Positions 44,649 through 53,551 of a stretch of 64,000 nt of DNA are shown here, one piece after another (the first letter of the stretch is position 1; each line of letters opens with the position of its first letter). The DNA lies in contig CAWCUH010000004.1 of NCBI GenBank assembly GCA_963798655.1, positions 248,001 through 312,000 on the forward strand, in the 5' to 3' direction. Origin of the DNA: CAVSMC01 sp963798655 (GTDB taxonomy: Bacteria > Pseudomonadota > Gammaproteobacteria > Burkholderiales > Casimicrobiaceae). The translations under genes and the position numbers were made by a program. The notes under the pieces were generated by a model, which was given only the letters and a program-made list of their open reading frames with translations, had not been told where the DNA came from and ran no database searches.

Positions 44649-44987
44649 CTACCCGCCGCTGCGACCGACGATCAGCTGCAGCGTCCACAGCGCCGCCATG
44701 CCGGCGGCAAGCGTCCACACGGTGCTGCGCGTGAGCCAGGCGACGATGGCCGCGAAGAGTGCCGCGTCGACGCGCGGATTGCCCGCCGAGACACCGGCGG
44801 CCGATGATCCAATCACCATCGGCACGACGAGCGCGGTCAGCATGGCCGCGCCGACGAAGCGGAGCGCGCGTCGCACGAGCGACGGTATCGTCGCCTTCGC
44901 GAGCAGCGCGATGAACGACAGCCGCACCAGATAATTGCCGGCGCCGACGATCAATATGACGAGCCAGAGGCGCGCGGTGTCGCTCAT
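44649..44987 (-). CDS. azlD: AzlD-type branched-chain amino acid exporter small subunit
   Basis: 112 residues with four hydrophobic helices: WLVILIVGAGNYLVRLSFIA, followed by LRFVGAAMLTALVVPMVI and a final WTLAAGMAALWTLQLIVG. It forms an exporter with AzlC, whose stop overlaps its start by 4 bases. Confidence 0.88.
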   Translation of the reverse strand: MSDTARLWLVILIVGAGNYLVRLSFIALLAKATIPSLVRRALRFVGAAMLTALVVPMVIGSSAAGVSAGNPRVDAALFAAIVAWLTRSTVWTLAAGMAALWTLQLIVGRSGG

Positions 44988-45745
44988 CGCCGCATCCGCT
45001 CGCGCAGCAGGTCGACCGCGGTGCCGACGCCGATGCCGAGGATGCCGGCGCTGATTACGTTGAGACGCATCGGCAAGTCCGCGAGCGCGACGACCGCGAC
45101 GCCGGCGACCAGCGCCGCGGCGATCATCGGCACTTCGCGCAGCAGCGGCGCCAGCAGCGCGAGAAAGCACAGCGGCACGGCGAAGTCGAGCGACCATGCC
45201 GCGGGAATCGCCTGTCCGACGAAATAGCCCGCCATGTCGCTCACCTGCCAGCCGAGCCAGAGCATTGCGCCGCCGCCGATGAAATGCGACGCGGCCGCGC
45301 CCTTGTCGGCGCTGTCGTGCAAGCGCCGGATCGAGCGACCGAACACCTGGTCGGTGACGACGTACGCGAGCCCGTTGCGCCAGCGCGCGGGCAGCGTCTG
45401 CACATGCGGCGCGACGGCGGCGCTGTACAGCGCGAGGCGCAGGCTCACGACGAGGCAGGTGAGCACCATGACGACCACCGGCGCGCCCGACGCGTACAGC
45501 TCGCTGATGACGATCTGCGCGGCGCCGGAGAACACGATCGCCGACAGTCCGAGCGCCGCGAGCGCCGACGCGCCGGTGTTCGCCGCCGCGACGCCGCACA
45601 CGAGGCCGAACGGCGTCAGCGCAACGGCGATCGGCAGCATCGACAGCGCGCCCGCGCGAAAGTCGAGCGGCGAGAAGATGCGAGCTTCGGCCGCTTCGTT
45701 CACGCTGCTCGCGGCCGCGTCGCTGTCGTTCGACTCCTCGCTCAT
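44984..45745 (-). CDS. azlC: AzlC-type branched-chain amino acid exporter large subunit
   Basis: 253 residues. After a polar N-terminus the AzlC pattern appears: FRAGALSMLPIAVALTPFGL, FSGAAQIVISELYASGAPVV and VVSLRLALYSAAVAPHV. With AzlD it exports leucine-like amino acids or analogues. It starts just after the prolyl oligopeptidase stop on the same strand, so cotranscription with peptide breakdown is possible. Confidence 0.9.
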   Translation of the reverse strand: MSEESNDSDAAASSVNEAAEARIFSPLDFRAGALSMLPIAVALTPFGLVCGVAAANTGASALAALGLSAIVFSGAAQIVISELYASGAPVVVMVLTCLVVSLRLALYSAAVAPHVQTLPARWRNGLAYVVTDQVFGRSIRRLHDSADKGAAASHFIGGGAMLWLGWQVSDMAGYFVGQAIPAAWSLDFAVPLCFLALLAPLLREVPMIAAALVAGVAVVALADLPMRLNVISAGILGIGVGTAVDLLRERMRR

Positions 45746-45748
45746 TCG

Positions 45749-47908
45749 CTAGCGGGGCGCGAAGCCCGGCGTGCCGGTCTGCCAGAACAGAAACGCGAAG
45801 ATATCGGCGTACTCGCGGAAGACCTGCTCCTTCGTGCTGCCGATGCCGTGACCGGCCTCGTAGTCGACATCGAGCAGCACCGGCTTGCCGCTCGTCGTCG
45901 CCGCCATCACCCGTGCCGCCATCTTCGCCGACTCCCACACGTCGACGCGCGGATCGTTGAAGCCGTGCGTGAACAGAACGGCCGGATACGCGGTGCCCGC
46001 CTTCACGTGCGCGTACGGGCTCATCTCGAGCAGCGCGCGGAACTCGTCCTCCTTCGCGACGGTGCCGAACTCGACGATGTTCGAATATCCGTTCGTCGTC
46101 GTCTCCTGGCGCACCGTGTCCGCCACGCCGACGGCCGAAACGACGGCGGCGAACAGATCGGGCCGCTCGGTCATCGCGCGGCCGACAAGTATTCCGCCGG
46201 CGCTGCCGCCGAGGATTCCGAGCTTCTTCGTCGACGTGTAGTTGTGATCGATCAGCCACTGCGCGCACGCGATGAAGTCCTTCCACGTGTTCGGCTTGGT
46301 CGCCTTGTAGCCCGCCTTGTACCAGTCCTCGCCGTAGACCGCGCTGCCGCGCACGTTGGCGACCGCGTAGACGCCGCCGCGATCGAGCCATGCGAGCCGC
46401 GTCGGCGTGAAGATCGCCGACTCGGTGATGCCGTACGCGCCGTAGCCGTAGAGCAGCGTCGGATTGCGTCCGTCGAGCGCGACGCCCCTCTTGTGCACGA
46501 TCGACAGCGGGACCATGGCGCCGTCCCAGCTCGACACCTTCACTTCGTCGGTCACGAGATCGCGCGGCTGGTCGTACTTGCCGACCGGATAGAGGCCGGT
46601 GTTCGCGACCTTGCCGCCACGCGCCTGATAGAGCTGCCACGCGCGCGTCCAGCCGGTCATCTCGATCAGCACGCCGTCGATGCGCGGGTCGGCGGACACG
46701 AGCGACGCCGAGCCGGAGAACGGCAGCCGGACCTCCGACGGCGCGCCGCCGTGCGGCACGCGAGACACGCGCTGCACCGCGCCGTCGCGCGAACTCACGT
46801 ACAGCGCATCGCGCGCAGCGCCGATCTCCTCGACGACCAGCTGCGACGGCGGCACGACGGTCTTCGCATCGGCGATGCCGTTGCCGGCGAGCGATGCGCG
46901 CAGCACCGAAAAGCGCGGGCTGTCGCGATGCGTGAGCAGGTAGACGTCGTCGCCGAATACCGAGAACGACGTCACCTTGTCGTCGGGCGTCACCAGCCGG
47001 CGCCACGGCGCGCCGCCCGCGATCGCGTCGTCGAGCGGCGCGGCGTACATCGTGATCTCGCGCTGCGTGCCGGCATAGAGCACGGCGACCGCCCAGCGCG
47101 ACCCCGGCGTGACGACGACGAACGGCGCGTCGATCGGCGCGAGCGAGATGCCGGGCGTGCCCTGCTGCACGACCGCAGGGTCCGCGTCGGCATCGGTGCC
47201 GACCTTGTGCCGGAACGCCTGCGTGTACTGCTCGAGCTCGGCCGGCGGCGTGTCAGGCGGCAGCTTGCGCAGCCGGTTGTAGAAGAACGCGCTGCCGTCC
47301 GGCAGCCACGACACGCCGCCGTACTTGGCGCGATCGATCGGCCCCTCGATGCGCTGGCCGGTGCGCGCATCGAACAGGTAGATCGACGCGGCCTCGCTGC
47401 CCGACTCGGAAATGCCGACGGCGACGCGGCGCCCGTCGGGCGACGGCGCGTAGTAATTGATCGCGTGCGGCTTGCCGGTCGCCTTGCGCCACTGCTCGGG
47501 ATCGACGACAAGCGTCTCGCGGCCGGCGAAGCCCGTTCGCCGATACAGCTTGAACTGGTCGTCCTTCGCGCTGCGCTTTTCGTAGAACACCGAGCCGTCG
47601 GGCAGCCGCTGCACGTCGGACAGTCGCGCCGGCGTCGCGGCGTCCATCGCGCGAAACTGCTTCAGGATGTCGGCGCGGCCGGGAATCGAGTCGAGCACCT
47701 TGCGCGCATGGTCGGCGTGCGCGCGGATCCAGTGCGCCACCTGCGGATCCTTCAGGTTCTCCATGTAGCGGTAAGGATCGTCGACGGGGACGCCGAAGTA
47801 GCGGTCCTGCACGTTGTGCACCGGAGCGACCGGAAGCGGCTGAGCGAGCGCGACCGGCGCGCACGCGCCGAGCGCGGCGACCGCGATCGAGCGGAAGAAG
47901 GGATTCAT
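45749..47908 (-). CDS. Prolyl oligopeptidase (S9A family), exported
   Basis: 719 residues with a signal peptide (SIAVAALGACAPVALAQ). The N-terminal part is the seven-bladed propeller (FGVPVDDPYRYMENLKDPQV, KYGGVSWLPDGSAFFYNRL); the C-terminal alpha/beta hydrolase has the nucleophile in GILGGSAGGILVGRAM, the Asp in THGFNDPRVDVWE and the His in YEAGHGIGSTKEQ. It cleaves short peptides after proline, here in the periplasm. The start MNPFF is chosen since a signal peptide follows directly. Confidence 0.93.
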   Translation of the reverse strand: MNPFFRSIAVAALGACAPVALAQPLPVAPVHNVQDRYFGVPVDDPYRYMENLKDPQVAHWIRAHADHARKVLDSIPGRADILKQFRAMDAATPARLSDVQRLPDGSVFYEKRSAKDDQFKLYRRTGFAGRETLVVDPEQWRKATGKPHAINYYAPSPDGRRVAVGISESGSEAASIYLFDARTGQRIEGPIDRAKYGGVSWLPDGSAFFYNRLRKLPPDTPPAELEQYTQAFRHKVGTDADADPAVVQQGTPGISLAPIDAPFVVVTPGSRWAVAVLYAGTQREITMYAAPLDDAIAGGAPWRRLVTPDDKVTSFSVFGDDVYLLTHRDSPRFSVLRASLAGNGIADAKTVVPPSQLVVEEIGAARDALYVSSRDGAVQRVSRVPHGGAPSEVRLPFSGSASLVSADPRIDGVLIEMTGWTRAWQLYQARGGKVANTGLYPVGKYDQPRDLVTDEVKVSSWDGAMVPLSIVHKRGVALDGRNPTLLYGYGAYGITESAIFTPTRLAWLDRGGVYAVANVRGSAVYGEDWYKAGYKATKPNTWKDFIACAQWLIDHNYTSTKKLGILGGSAGGILVGRAMTERPDLFAAVVSAVGVADTVRQETTTNGYSNIVEFGTVAKEDEFRALLEMSPYAHVKAGTAYPAVLFTHGFNDPRVDVWESAKMAARVMAATTSGKPVLLDVDYEAGHGIGSTKEQVFREYADIFAFLFWQTGTPGFAPR

Positions 47909-47975
47909 CGATGGAGCCGGGACGCGGCCGCGCCGCGAAGCCGGCAATGCTATACGAGTCGACAGCGCCGATGCG

Positions 47976-48812
47976 TCATCCCTTGACTCCGCCGGCGGTG
48001 AGCCCGCCGACGACACGCTCCTGGAACAGCGCGATCAGGATCGAGATCGGCACGATCGCGACGATCAGCGCCGCCGAGATCAGCGGCCATGGAAACGCAA
48101 ACTCGCCCTGGTAGAGCGTGATGCCGACCGACAGCGTGCGCATCGTCACGCGGTTCATCAGCGTCAATGCCAGCAGGAACTCGTCCCACGCGTTGACGAA
48201 CGCGAGGATCGCCGCGGTGAAGACGCCCGGCGCGGACAGCGGCACGACGACGCGAAACAGCGCACCGACGCGCGAGCAGCCGTCGACCATCGCGGCGGAC
48301 TCGAGATCGGGCGGAATGTCCTGGAAGAAGCTCGCCATCACGAGCGTGCACACCGGCATCGACAGCACCGCGTAAGGAAGCACGAGCGCCGCGTACGTGT
48401 TGAGCAGGCCAAGCTCGCGCATCACCTTGAACAGCGGCACCATCAGCGAGATCAGCGGGAACATCGACACCGCGAGCAGCACGCCGAGGATCAGCCCGCG
48501 ATGCGCGAGCGCGAGCCGCGTCAGTGCGTACGCGGCGAGCGCCGACACGAGCACGCAGAGCAGCGTCGACAGCGACGCGACGACGAAGCTGTTCCACATG
48601 AAGCGCAGGATCGGCTGCGCGGTGAACGCCGTCGCGTAGTTCGCGAGCGTGGGCGACTGCGGCAGGTAGGTGATCGGGCTCGCGATCAGCTCGGTCTCGG
48701 TCTTGAGCGACGTCAGCAGGATCCACACGGCCGGGAAAAAACCGTTGACGGCGACGACGATCGCCGCGAGCCATACGACGGCGCGCCGCGAAAGCGGCAG
48801 CGCGTCAGTCAT
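47976..48812 (-). CDS. Sugar ABC transporter permease (MalG/UgpE-type)
   Basis: 278 residues with six helices and the EAA loop ESAAMVDGCSRVGALFRVVV. It is the last gene of a carbohydrate ABC operon (SDR, ATPase, binding protein, two permeases). Its start overlaps the end of the other permease by 8 bases. Confidence 0.9.
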   Translation of the reverse strand: MTDALPLSRRAVVWLAAIVVAVNGFFPAVWILLTSLKTETELIASPITYLPQSPTLANYATAFTAQPILRFMWNSFVVASLSTLLCVLVSALAAYALTRLALAHRGLILGVLLAVSMFPLISLMVPLFKVMRELGLLNTYAALVLPYAVLSMPVCTLVMASFFQDIPPDLESAAMVDGCSRVGALFRVVVPLSAPGVFTAAILAFVNAWDEFLLALTLMNRVTMRTLSVGITLYQGEFAFPWPLISAALIVAIVPISILIALFQERVVGGLTAGGVKG

Positions 48813-49771
48813 CGGGACCGCGCGCGGCGCTTCGCCGCGTGTAGCGCAGGTAGCCGGACGTCACGACCATCGACAGCACGAACATCAGCGCGGCGAGCGC
48901 CGAGCCGTAGCCGAAGTCGAGGAAGTCGAGCGTCGTCTTGTAGACGTACATCGCGAGCGTCTCGGTCGAATCGCCGGGGCCGCCGCCGGTCATCGCGAAC
49001 GGAATGTCGAATGTCTGGATCGCGGTGATCGTGCGAAAGATCAGCGCCACGGCGATCGCCGGCCGCAACATCGGCAGCGTGATCTCGACGAACTGCTGCC
49101 ATCGACTCGCGCCGTCGACCTCGGCGGCCTCGTACAGCGAGCGCGGAATCGATTGCAGGCCGGCGAGCAGCATCAGCGCCATGAACGACGACGACTTCCA
49201 GGTGATCGCGATCGCGATCGCCGCGAACGCGAGGCCCGGATCGGACAGCCATCCGAGCGGCTCGACGCCGATGCGCGCGAGCAGGTCGTTCACGAGGCCC
49301 GGTCTGATACTCGAAGAACCAGCGGAAGATCAATCCCGCGAACACCAGCGGCAGCGCCCACGGCAGCAGCAGGCCGAGACGCACCGGCCAGCGGATGCGA
49401 AACGGCTGGTTCGCGAGCAGCGCGAGCGCGAGACCGACGACGAGCGCGCCCGGCACGGTGACGACGATGTAGCCGATCGTGTGCGCCGTCGATGCCCAGA
49501 AGCGGTCGTCGGCCATCGCGCGCACGTAATTGTCGACACCGACGAAATGCTCGCCGGCCGCGGGATTCGCGTTGTCGACCGCGGTGAGGCTGGTCCACAA
49601 CAGCGTCGCGATCGGATACACGACGATCAGCGCGAGCAGCAGCGCGGCCGGCGCGAGCAGCACGTACGCGAGCGCGCGATCGGAGAGGTCGCGGCGAAAA
49701 ACGGGGACAGACCCCGTTTTCGCAAACCGCAGGGGCGAGCGACGATCGTCGAAAACGGGGTCTGTCCCCAT
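48805..49771 (-). pseudogene. Sugar ABC transporter permease (MalF/UgpA-type), frameshifted
   Basis: The N-terminal frame holds ALAYVLLAPAALLLALIVVY and LLPWALPLVFAGLIFRWFFE, then slips near 49293. The other frame continues NDLLARIGVEPLGWLSDPGL, the EAA loop YEAAEVDGASRWQQFVEITL and ends at 48805. Deleting one G from ACCGGGCC joins them. The ATG at 49771 (or 49792) lies inside or beyond a family B palindrome, and the first 20 or so codons are palindrome-derived, so the original start is uncertain. The corrected protein is about 320 residues. Confidence 0.8.
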
Positions 49772-49778
49772 TTTTCGC
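49694..49778. repeat. Long palindromic repeat, family B, copy 2
   Basis: Two 29-base arms (49694-49722 and 49750-49778) with one mismatch around a 27-base loop; the core is CGGGGACAGACC.CGTTTTC as in copy 1. It lies at the 5' end of the MalF-like permease gene, between it and the binding-protein gene. Confidence 0.92.
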
Positions 49779-49823
49779 TCCTGCGAAGTCACTGGGCCCC
49801 CAACCGTCAGAGGACGACAACGG

Positions 49824-51080
49824 TCATCGGAAGAACGCCGCGAGGCGGTTCTTCATGTCGCCGAGCGCGACATCGGTCGTCTTGGTGCCGGCGAGATACG
49901 CGTTCATGTTGCTGCGGATCACGTCGGACACCTGCGGATACTGCGCCGATACCGGCCGCGACTTCGCGCCCTCGACCACCGGCAGCGCGTCGGCGAACCA
50001 TGGATTCGCCTTCACCACCTCGGCATCCTTGTACACGCTCGGGAACACCGGCAGATGCGAGGCAAGGATCGCCTGCATCTTCGACACCTCGGGACTCGAC
50101 AGGTAGCGGACGAACTTCACCGCCTCGGGCTTGTTCTTCGAGTACGCGGATACCGCGAGCTGCCAGCCGCCGATGCACGTCGCGCTCTGCCCGCCCTGGT
50201 CGTGCGGCAGCGTCGTCACAGCGATCTTGCCTTTCACCTTCGAGTCGGCGTCGTTCTCGAGCCGGTTCCACACGTAGCCCCAGCTCATCGCGAAGATCAG
50301 GTTGCCCGCCTGCATGTCGATGCGGATGCGATCGGTCGGAATCTCCGCGATGTTCTTCGGCAGCACGCCGGCCTGCTTCATGCGGCCGTACAGCTGGAAC
50401 GGCAGCCGCGCCTGCGGTGCATCGAGATTGAGCTTGCCCGACTTCGTGAGATCGCTGCCCGCTCCCCACAACGGCACGAGATACGTGCACACCGTGCCTT
50501 CGATCGGCGAGCCCGCGGTCGAGAAGCCCTGCAGCTGCGGATTCTTCTCGCCGTCCATGATGACGCGCGCCGTTTCCATCATGTCGTCCCAGGTCTTCGG
50601 CGGCGGCCGCTTGTACTTCTCGAGCAGATCCTTGCGGTAGTAGAGGAACTGCGCATCCGCGAAGTACGGCAGCGCGATCACCTTGCCGCCCACCTGGTCC
50701 GCGTCGGCATACGCCTTCAGATACGAGCCCATCAGCTTCTGCTTGTCGGCGCCGAGATAACCGTCGAGCGGCTCGGCCCAGCCTTGCGCGGCCCACTGTG
50801 CCGGACGGATCACGTCGATCAGGATCACGTCGAGCACCGGATCCTTCGCCGAGAGCACCGTCGACAGGTACTGCTGCTGCGCCTCCGACGTCGCGCCGCC
50901 GACCTCGATCTCGACCTTCACGTTCGGATGGCGCTTCTGGTACTCGTCGGCGATCTTGCGCATGACGTCGGGTCGCTGCTGGCCGCCGGTGAAGATGCGC
51001 AGCGTCGTCTGCTGCGCGAGCGCGAGCGTCGCGAACGTGGCGATGGCCACCGCGAGCATCGTTCGTTGCACGAGCTTCAT
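49824..51080 (-). CDS. Sugar ABC transporter substrate-binding protein (family 1)
   Basis: 418 residues with a signal peptide (MLAVAIATFATLALAQQ) and a strong ribosome site (GAGGAGGAGTC). The pattern FTGGQQRPDVMRKIADEYQK, DVILIDVIRPAQWAAQGWAE and FADAQFLYYRKDLLEKYKRP is typical of trehalose/maltose/glycerol-phosphate type binding proteins. It delivers a sugar to the two permeases downstream. The ligand could be a xylose-containing oligosaccharide, judging from the divergent alpha-xylosidase (inference). Confidence 0.92.
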   Translation of the reverse strand: MKLVQRTMLAVAIATFATLALAQQTTLRIFTGGQQRPDVMRKIADEYQKRHPNVKVEIEVGGATSEAQQQYLSTVLSAKDPVLDVILIDVIRPAQWAAQGWAEPLDGYLGADKQKLMGSYLKAYADADQVGGKVIALPYFADAQFLYYRKDLLEKYKRPPPKTWDDMMETARVIMDGEKNPQLQGFSTAGSPIEGTVCTYLVPLWGAGSDLTKSGKLNLDAPQARLPFQLYGRMKQAGVLPKNIAEIPTDRIRIDMQAGNLIFAMSWGYVWNRLENDADSKVKGKIAVTTLPHDQGGQSATCIGGWQLAVSAYSKNKPEAVKFVRYLSSPEVSKMQAILASHLPVFPSVYKDAEVVKANPWFADALPVVEGAKSRPVSAQYPQVSDVIRSNMNAYLAGTKTTDVALGDMKNRLAAFFR

Positions 51081-51104
51081 GACTCCTCCTCGCTTGTGAG
51101 CGCG

Positions 51105-52214
51105 TTACCAGTCGGCGCCGCGGATCGCGACGCCCGACTGCGGATCGAAAAGATGAAACCGGTCGAGCGCGAGCGCGACGTGCGGCGTGTCGCCCGGCGC
51201 GAGCGCGGCGTCGGGCGCGAAACGGCCGGTGATCTCGCCCGCGTCCTCGCCCGTCCCGAGCTTCACCAGCGCGAGCTTCTCCGAGCCGAGCGGCTCGACG
51301 ACGAGCACGCGCGCCGGCACGGTGAACGAAGCGGCGCCATCCGCAGCGGTCACATGCTCGGGACGAAGGCCGAACACCGCCTCGCGTCCGGCATGCGCGG
51401 CGCACGCGGCGACGCGACGCTGCGGCACGGGCACGTCGACACCGCCGGCGAGATGCAGCACGCGGCCGTCGTCGCCGACGACGCAGCGGATGAAGTTCAT
51501 CGGTGGCGAGCCGGTGAATCCGGCGACGAACTTCGCCGCGGGCCGATGGTAGATGCCGTCCGGCGTGTCGCACTGGACGACGCGGCCTGCGGAGAGCACG
51601 ACGATGCGATCGGCGAGCGTCATCGCTTCGACCTGGTCGTGCGTGACGTAGACGATCGTGTTGCGCAGATCCTGGTGCAGCTTCTTCATCTCGACGCGCA
51701 TCTCGGCGCGCAGCAGCGCATCGAGGTTCGACAGCGGCTCATCGAACAGGAACGCCTTCGGCTCGCGCACGATCGCCCGCCCCATCGCGACGCGCTGGCG
51801 CTGCCCGCCGGAGAGCTCGCGTGGCCGGCGATCGAGCAGATGCGTGATCTGCAGCGCGTCCGCCGCGCGGCGGACGCGCTCGCGCACCTCGGCGTCCGGG
51901 CGCTTGCGCAGCCGCAGCCCGAACGCCATGTTCTCGAACACCGTCTTGTGCGGATACAGCGCGTAATCCTGGAACACCATTGCGATATCGCGGCTGCGTG
52001 GCGGAAGATCGTTGACGACGACGCCGCCGATCGCGATCTCGCCGCCGGTGATCGGCTCGAGACCGGCGATCATCCGCAGCAGCGTCGACTTGCCGCAGCC
52101 CGACGGCCCGACGAACACGACGAACTCCCCCGAGCGGATCGCGAGGTCGACGCCGTGGATCACCTGCGTGTCCCCGTACGCCTTGACGACGTTGCGCAGC
52201 GCGACTTCGGCCAT
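51105..52214 (-). CDS. Sugar ABC transporter ATPase (MalK/UgpC-type)
   Basis: 369 residues. Walker A VGPSGCGKSTLLRMIAG, signature ELSGGQRQRVAMGRAI, Walker B FLFDEPLSNLDALLRAE, H-loop VYVTHDQVEAMTLADRI, and a C-terminal TOBE domain (FGLRPEHVTAADGAA). It drives the carbohydrate importer. Unusually it precedes the binding-protein gene, directly after the SDR gene (5 bases between). Confidence 0.93.
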   Translation of the reverse strand: MAEVALRNVVKAYGDTQVIHGVDLAIRSGEFVVFVGPSGCGKSTLLRMIAGLEPITGGEIAIGGVVVNDLPPRSRDIAMVFQDYALYPHKTVFENMAFGLRLRKRPDAEVRERVRRAADALQITHLLDRRPRELSGGQRQRVAMGRAIVREPKAFLFDEPLSNLDALLRAEMRVEMKKLHQDLRNTIVYVTHDQVEAMTLADRIVVLSAGRVVQCDTPDGIYHRPAAKFVAGFTGSPPMNFIRCVVGDDGRVLHLAGGVDVPVPQRRVAACAAHAGREAVFGLRPEHVTAADGAASFTVPARVLVVEPLGSEKLALVKLGTGEDAGEITGRFAPDAALAPGDTPHVALALDRFHLFDPQSGVAIRGADW

Positions 52215-52219
52215 GGCGG

Positions 52220-52999
52220 CTACGCGAACGCGCTCGTCTGTGCGAGGCCGCCGTCGACGACGAGCGTCTGCCCGGTGATCGCACGCGCATCGTCGGACGC
52301 GAGGAACAGCGCCGCGCGCGCGACGTCATCCTCACCGAGCCGGAACCTGAGGCATTGCTGGTCGACGAGCGCCTGCTGCTGCTCCGCGGTGAACCATTTG
52401 CGCTGACGTGCGGTCGCGATCGCGCCCGGCGCGATCGAATTGACGCGTATGTTGCGATCGCCCAGCTCACGGGCGAGCGTCCGCGTGAGGCCGTGAATCG
52501 CTGCCTTCGCCGTCGTGTACGCGGCGATGCCGGCGCGCCCGCGCATCCACGACACCGAGCCGAGATTGACGATCGCGCCGCCGCCCGCCTCGGCCATCTG
52601 TGGCGCGACCGCCTGCGCCGCGAAGAAGTGGTGATGCAGGTTCACGGCGAGCGCGTCGTTCCAGTATTCGGGCGTGACCGCGTCGAAGGCGTGCCGATCG
52701 TCGCGCGCGGCGTTGTTGACGAGCACGCGTATCGGTCCGAGCGCCGCCATGGCGTGCGCGATCGCCTCGCGCAGCGCGCCGACGTCGCGCACGTCGCAGT
52801 GCGAGTAGCGGATCGCATCGCCCGACACGACGCTGCGCGCCGCGTCGTCGTCGACGTCGACGAACGCGACACGACTGCCCTGCGCGGCGAATGCGCGCAC
52901 GATCGCGGCGCCGATGCCGCTCGCGCCGCCGGACACGAACACCGTGCGCCCGGTGAGGCTCGCATAGCGCGCATCCGTCGTCGCGTCGCCGTCGCTCAC
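52220..52999 (-). CDS. SDR family sugar/alcohol dehydrogenase
   Basis: 259 residues from GTG 52999, with GGAGGA upstream. The Rossmann motif VFVSGGASGIGAAIVRAFA, NNAARDD, active-site serine in VNLGSVSWM and AAYTTAKAAIHGL (Tyr-X3-Lys) define a classical SDR; Asp at VAFVDVDDD suggests NAD+ preference. It probably oxidises a sugar taken up by the ABC system it is cotranscribed with, yielding a lactone for the SMP-30 lactonase on the other strand (inference). Confidence 0.9.
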   Translation of the reverse strand: MSDGDATTDARYASLTGRTVFVSGGASGIGAAIVRAFAAQGSRVAFVDVDDDAARSVVSGDAIRYSHCDVRDVGALREAIAHAMAALGPIRVLVNNAARDDRHAFDAVTPEYWNDALAVNLHHHFFAAQAVAPQMAEAGGGAIVNLGSVSWMRGRAGIAAYTTAKAAIHGLTRTLARELGDRNIRVNSIAPGAIATARQRKWFTAEQQQALVDQQCLRFRLGEDDVARAALFLASDDARAITGQTLVVDGGLAQTSAFA

Positions 53000-53018
53000 T
53001 CGCGCGTCCTCCAGGAAA

Positions 53019-53065
53019 CGAGGGTCAGAGTGCTGTACACGAACGATACAGCACTCTGACCCTCG
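53019..53065. repeat. Palindromic repeat, family A, copy 3
   Basis: Perfect 19-base arms: the outer core CGAGGGTCAGAGTG, then inner CTGTA paired with TACAG, loop CACGAACGA. It lies between the divergent SDR gene and the gene at 53167, not at a 3' end. Confidence 0.92.
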
Positions 53066-53166
53066 CTTTTCGGGCGCAGTCTTTCACATCGTGCCGAACG
53101 CGTAAAGCGCGCTCGAACACCCCGGCTGCTAGAATCGTTTGCTCGTCCGCTTGCTGCCCCGCCTCG

Positions 53167-53547
53167 ATGACCGACCTTCAGATCCCGAAGATCTCGTTCG
53201 AAGTATCCGACGATGCGACGCACGGCACGATTCGCGTTGGCGCGGAGACGATCGTCGCCGACACGGCGAACGTCGAGGCACTCATCGCGAACCTCGGCCT
53301 GCTGCGCGCGCAACTTTCGCCGCAAGTTCCGCTCGCCGCTCCGACCGACCGCCGTATCCTGGCCGTCGATGCGCCGGCACTCGAGATTCACGAGACAGCG
53401 GACAACCGCCATCTCGTCTTCACGTTTCGAACGCCCGCTTACGGGTGGCTTCGCTTCAACGTGCCGCTCGAACAGGCGGCGGCGATCGGCCGCCATCTCG
53501 CGCTGCACGTCGTGCCGCGCGTTCCCGTTCCACCCGACAAGGAGTGA
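53167..53547 (+). CDS. Hypothetical protein upstream of the aldolase
   Basis: 126 residues, no signal or membrane segment; a compact alpha/beta protein by composition (ISFEVSDDATHGTIRVGAET, NRHLVFTFRTPAYGWLRFNV). No family was recognised. It lies 4 bases before the aldolase gene, whose ribosome site AAGGAG overlaps its stop region, so the two are cotranscribed. It may be a subunit or accessory of the sugar pathway. Confidence 0.75.
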   Translation: MTDLQIPKISFEVSDDATHGTIRVGAETIVADTANVEALIANLGLLRAQLSPQVPLAAPTDRRILAVDAPALEIHETADNRHLVFTFRTPAYGWLRFNVPLEQAAAIGRHLALHVVPRVPVPPDKE

Positions 53548-53551
53548 TGCC

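Noticed and set aside
44649..47006. A 785-codon open frame on the minus strand over azlD, azlC and the peptidase.
   Set aside because: Only the last 112 codons (AzlD) are real; the rest is an out-of-frame reading of AzlC and prolyl oligopeptidase.
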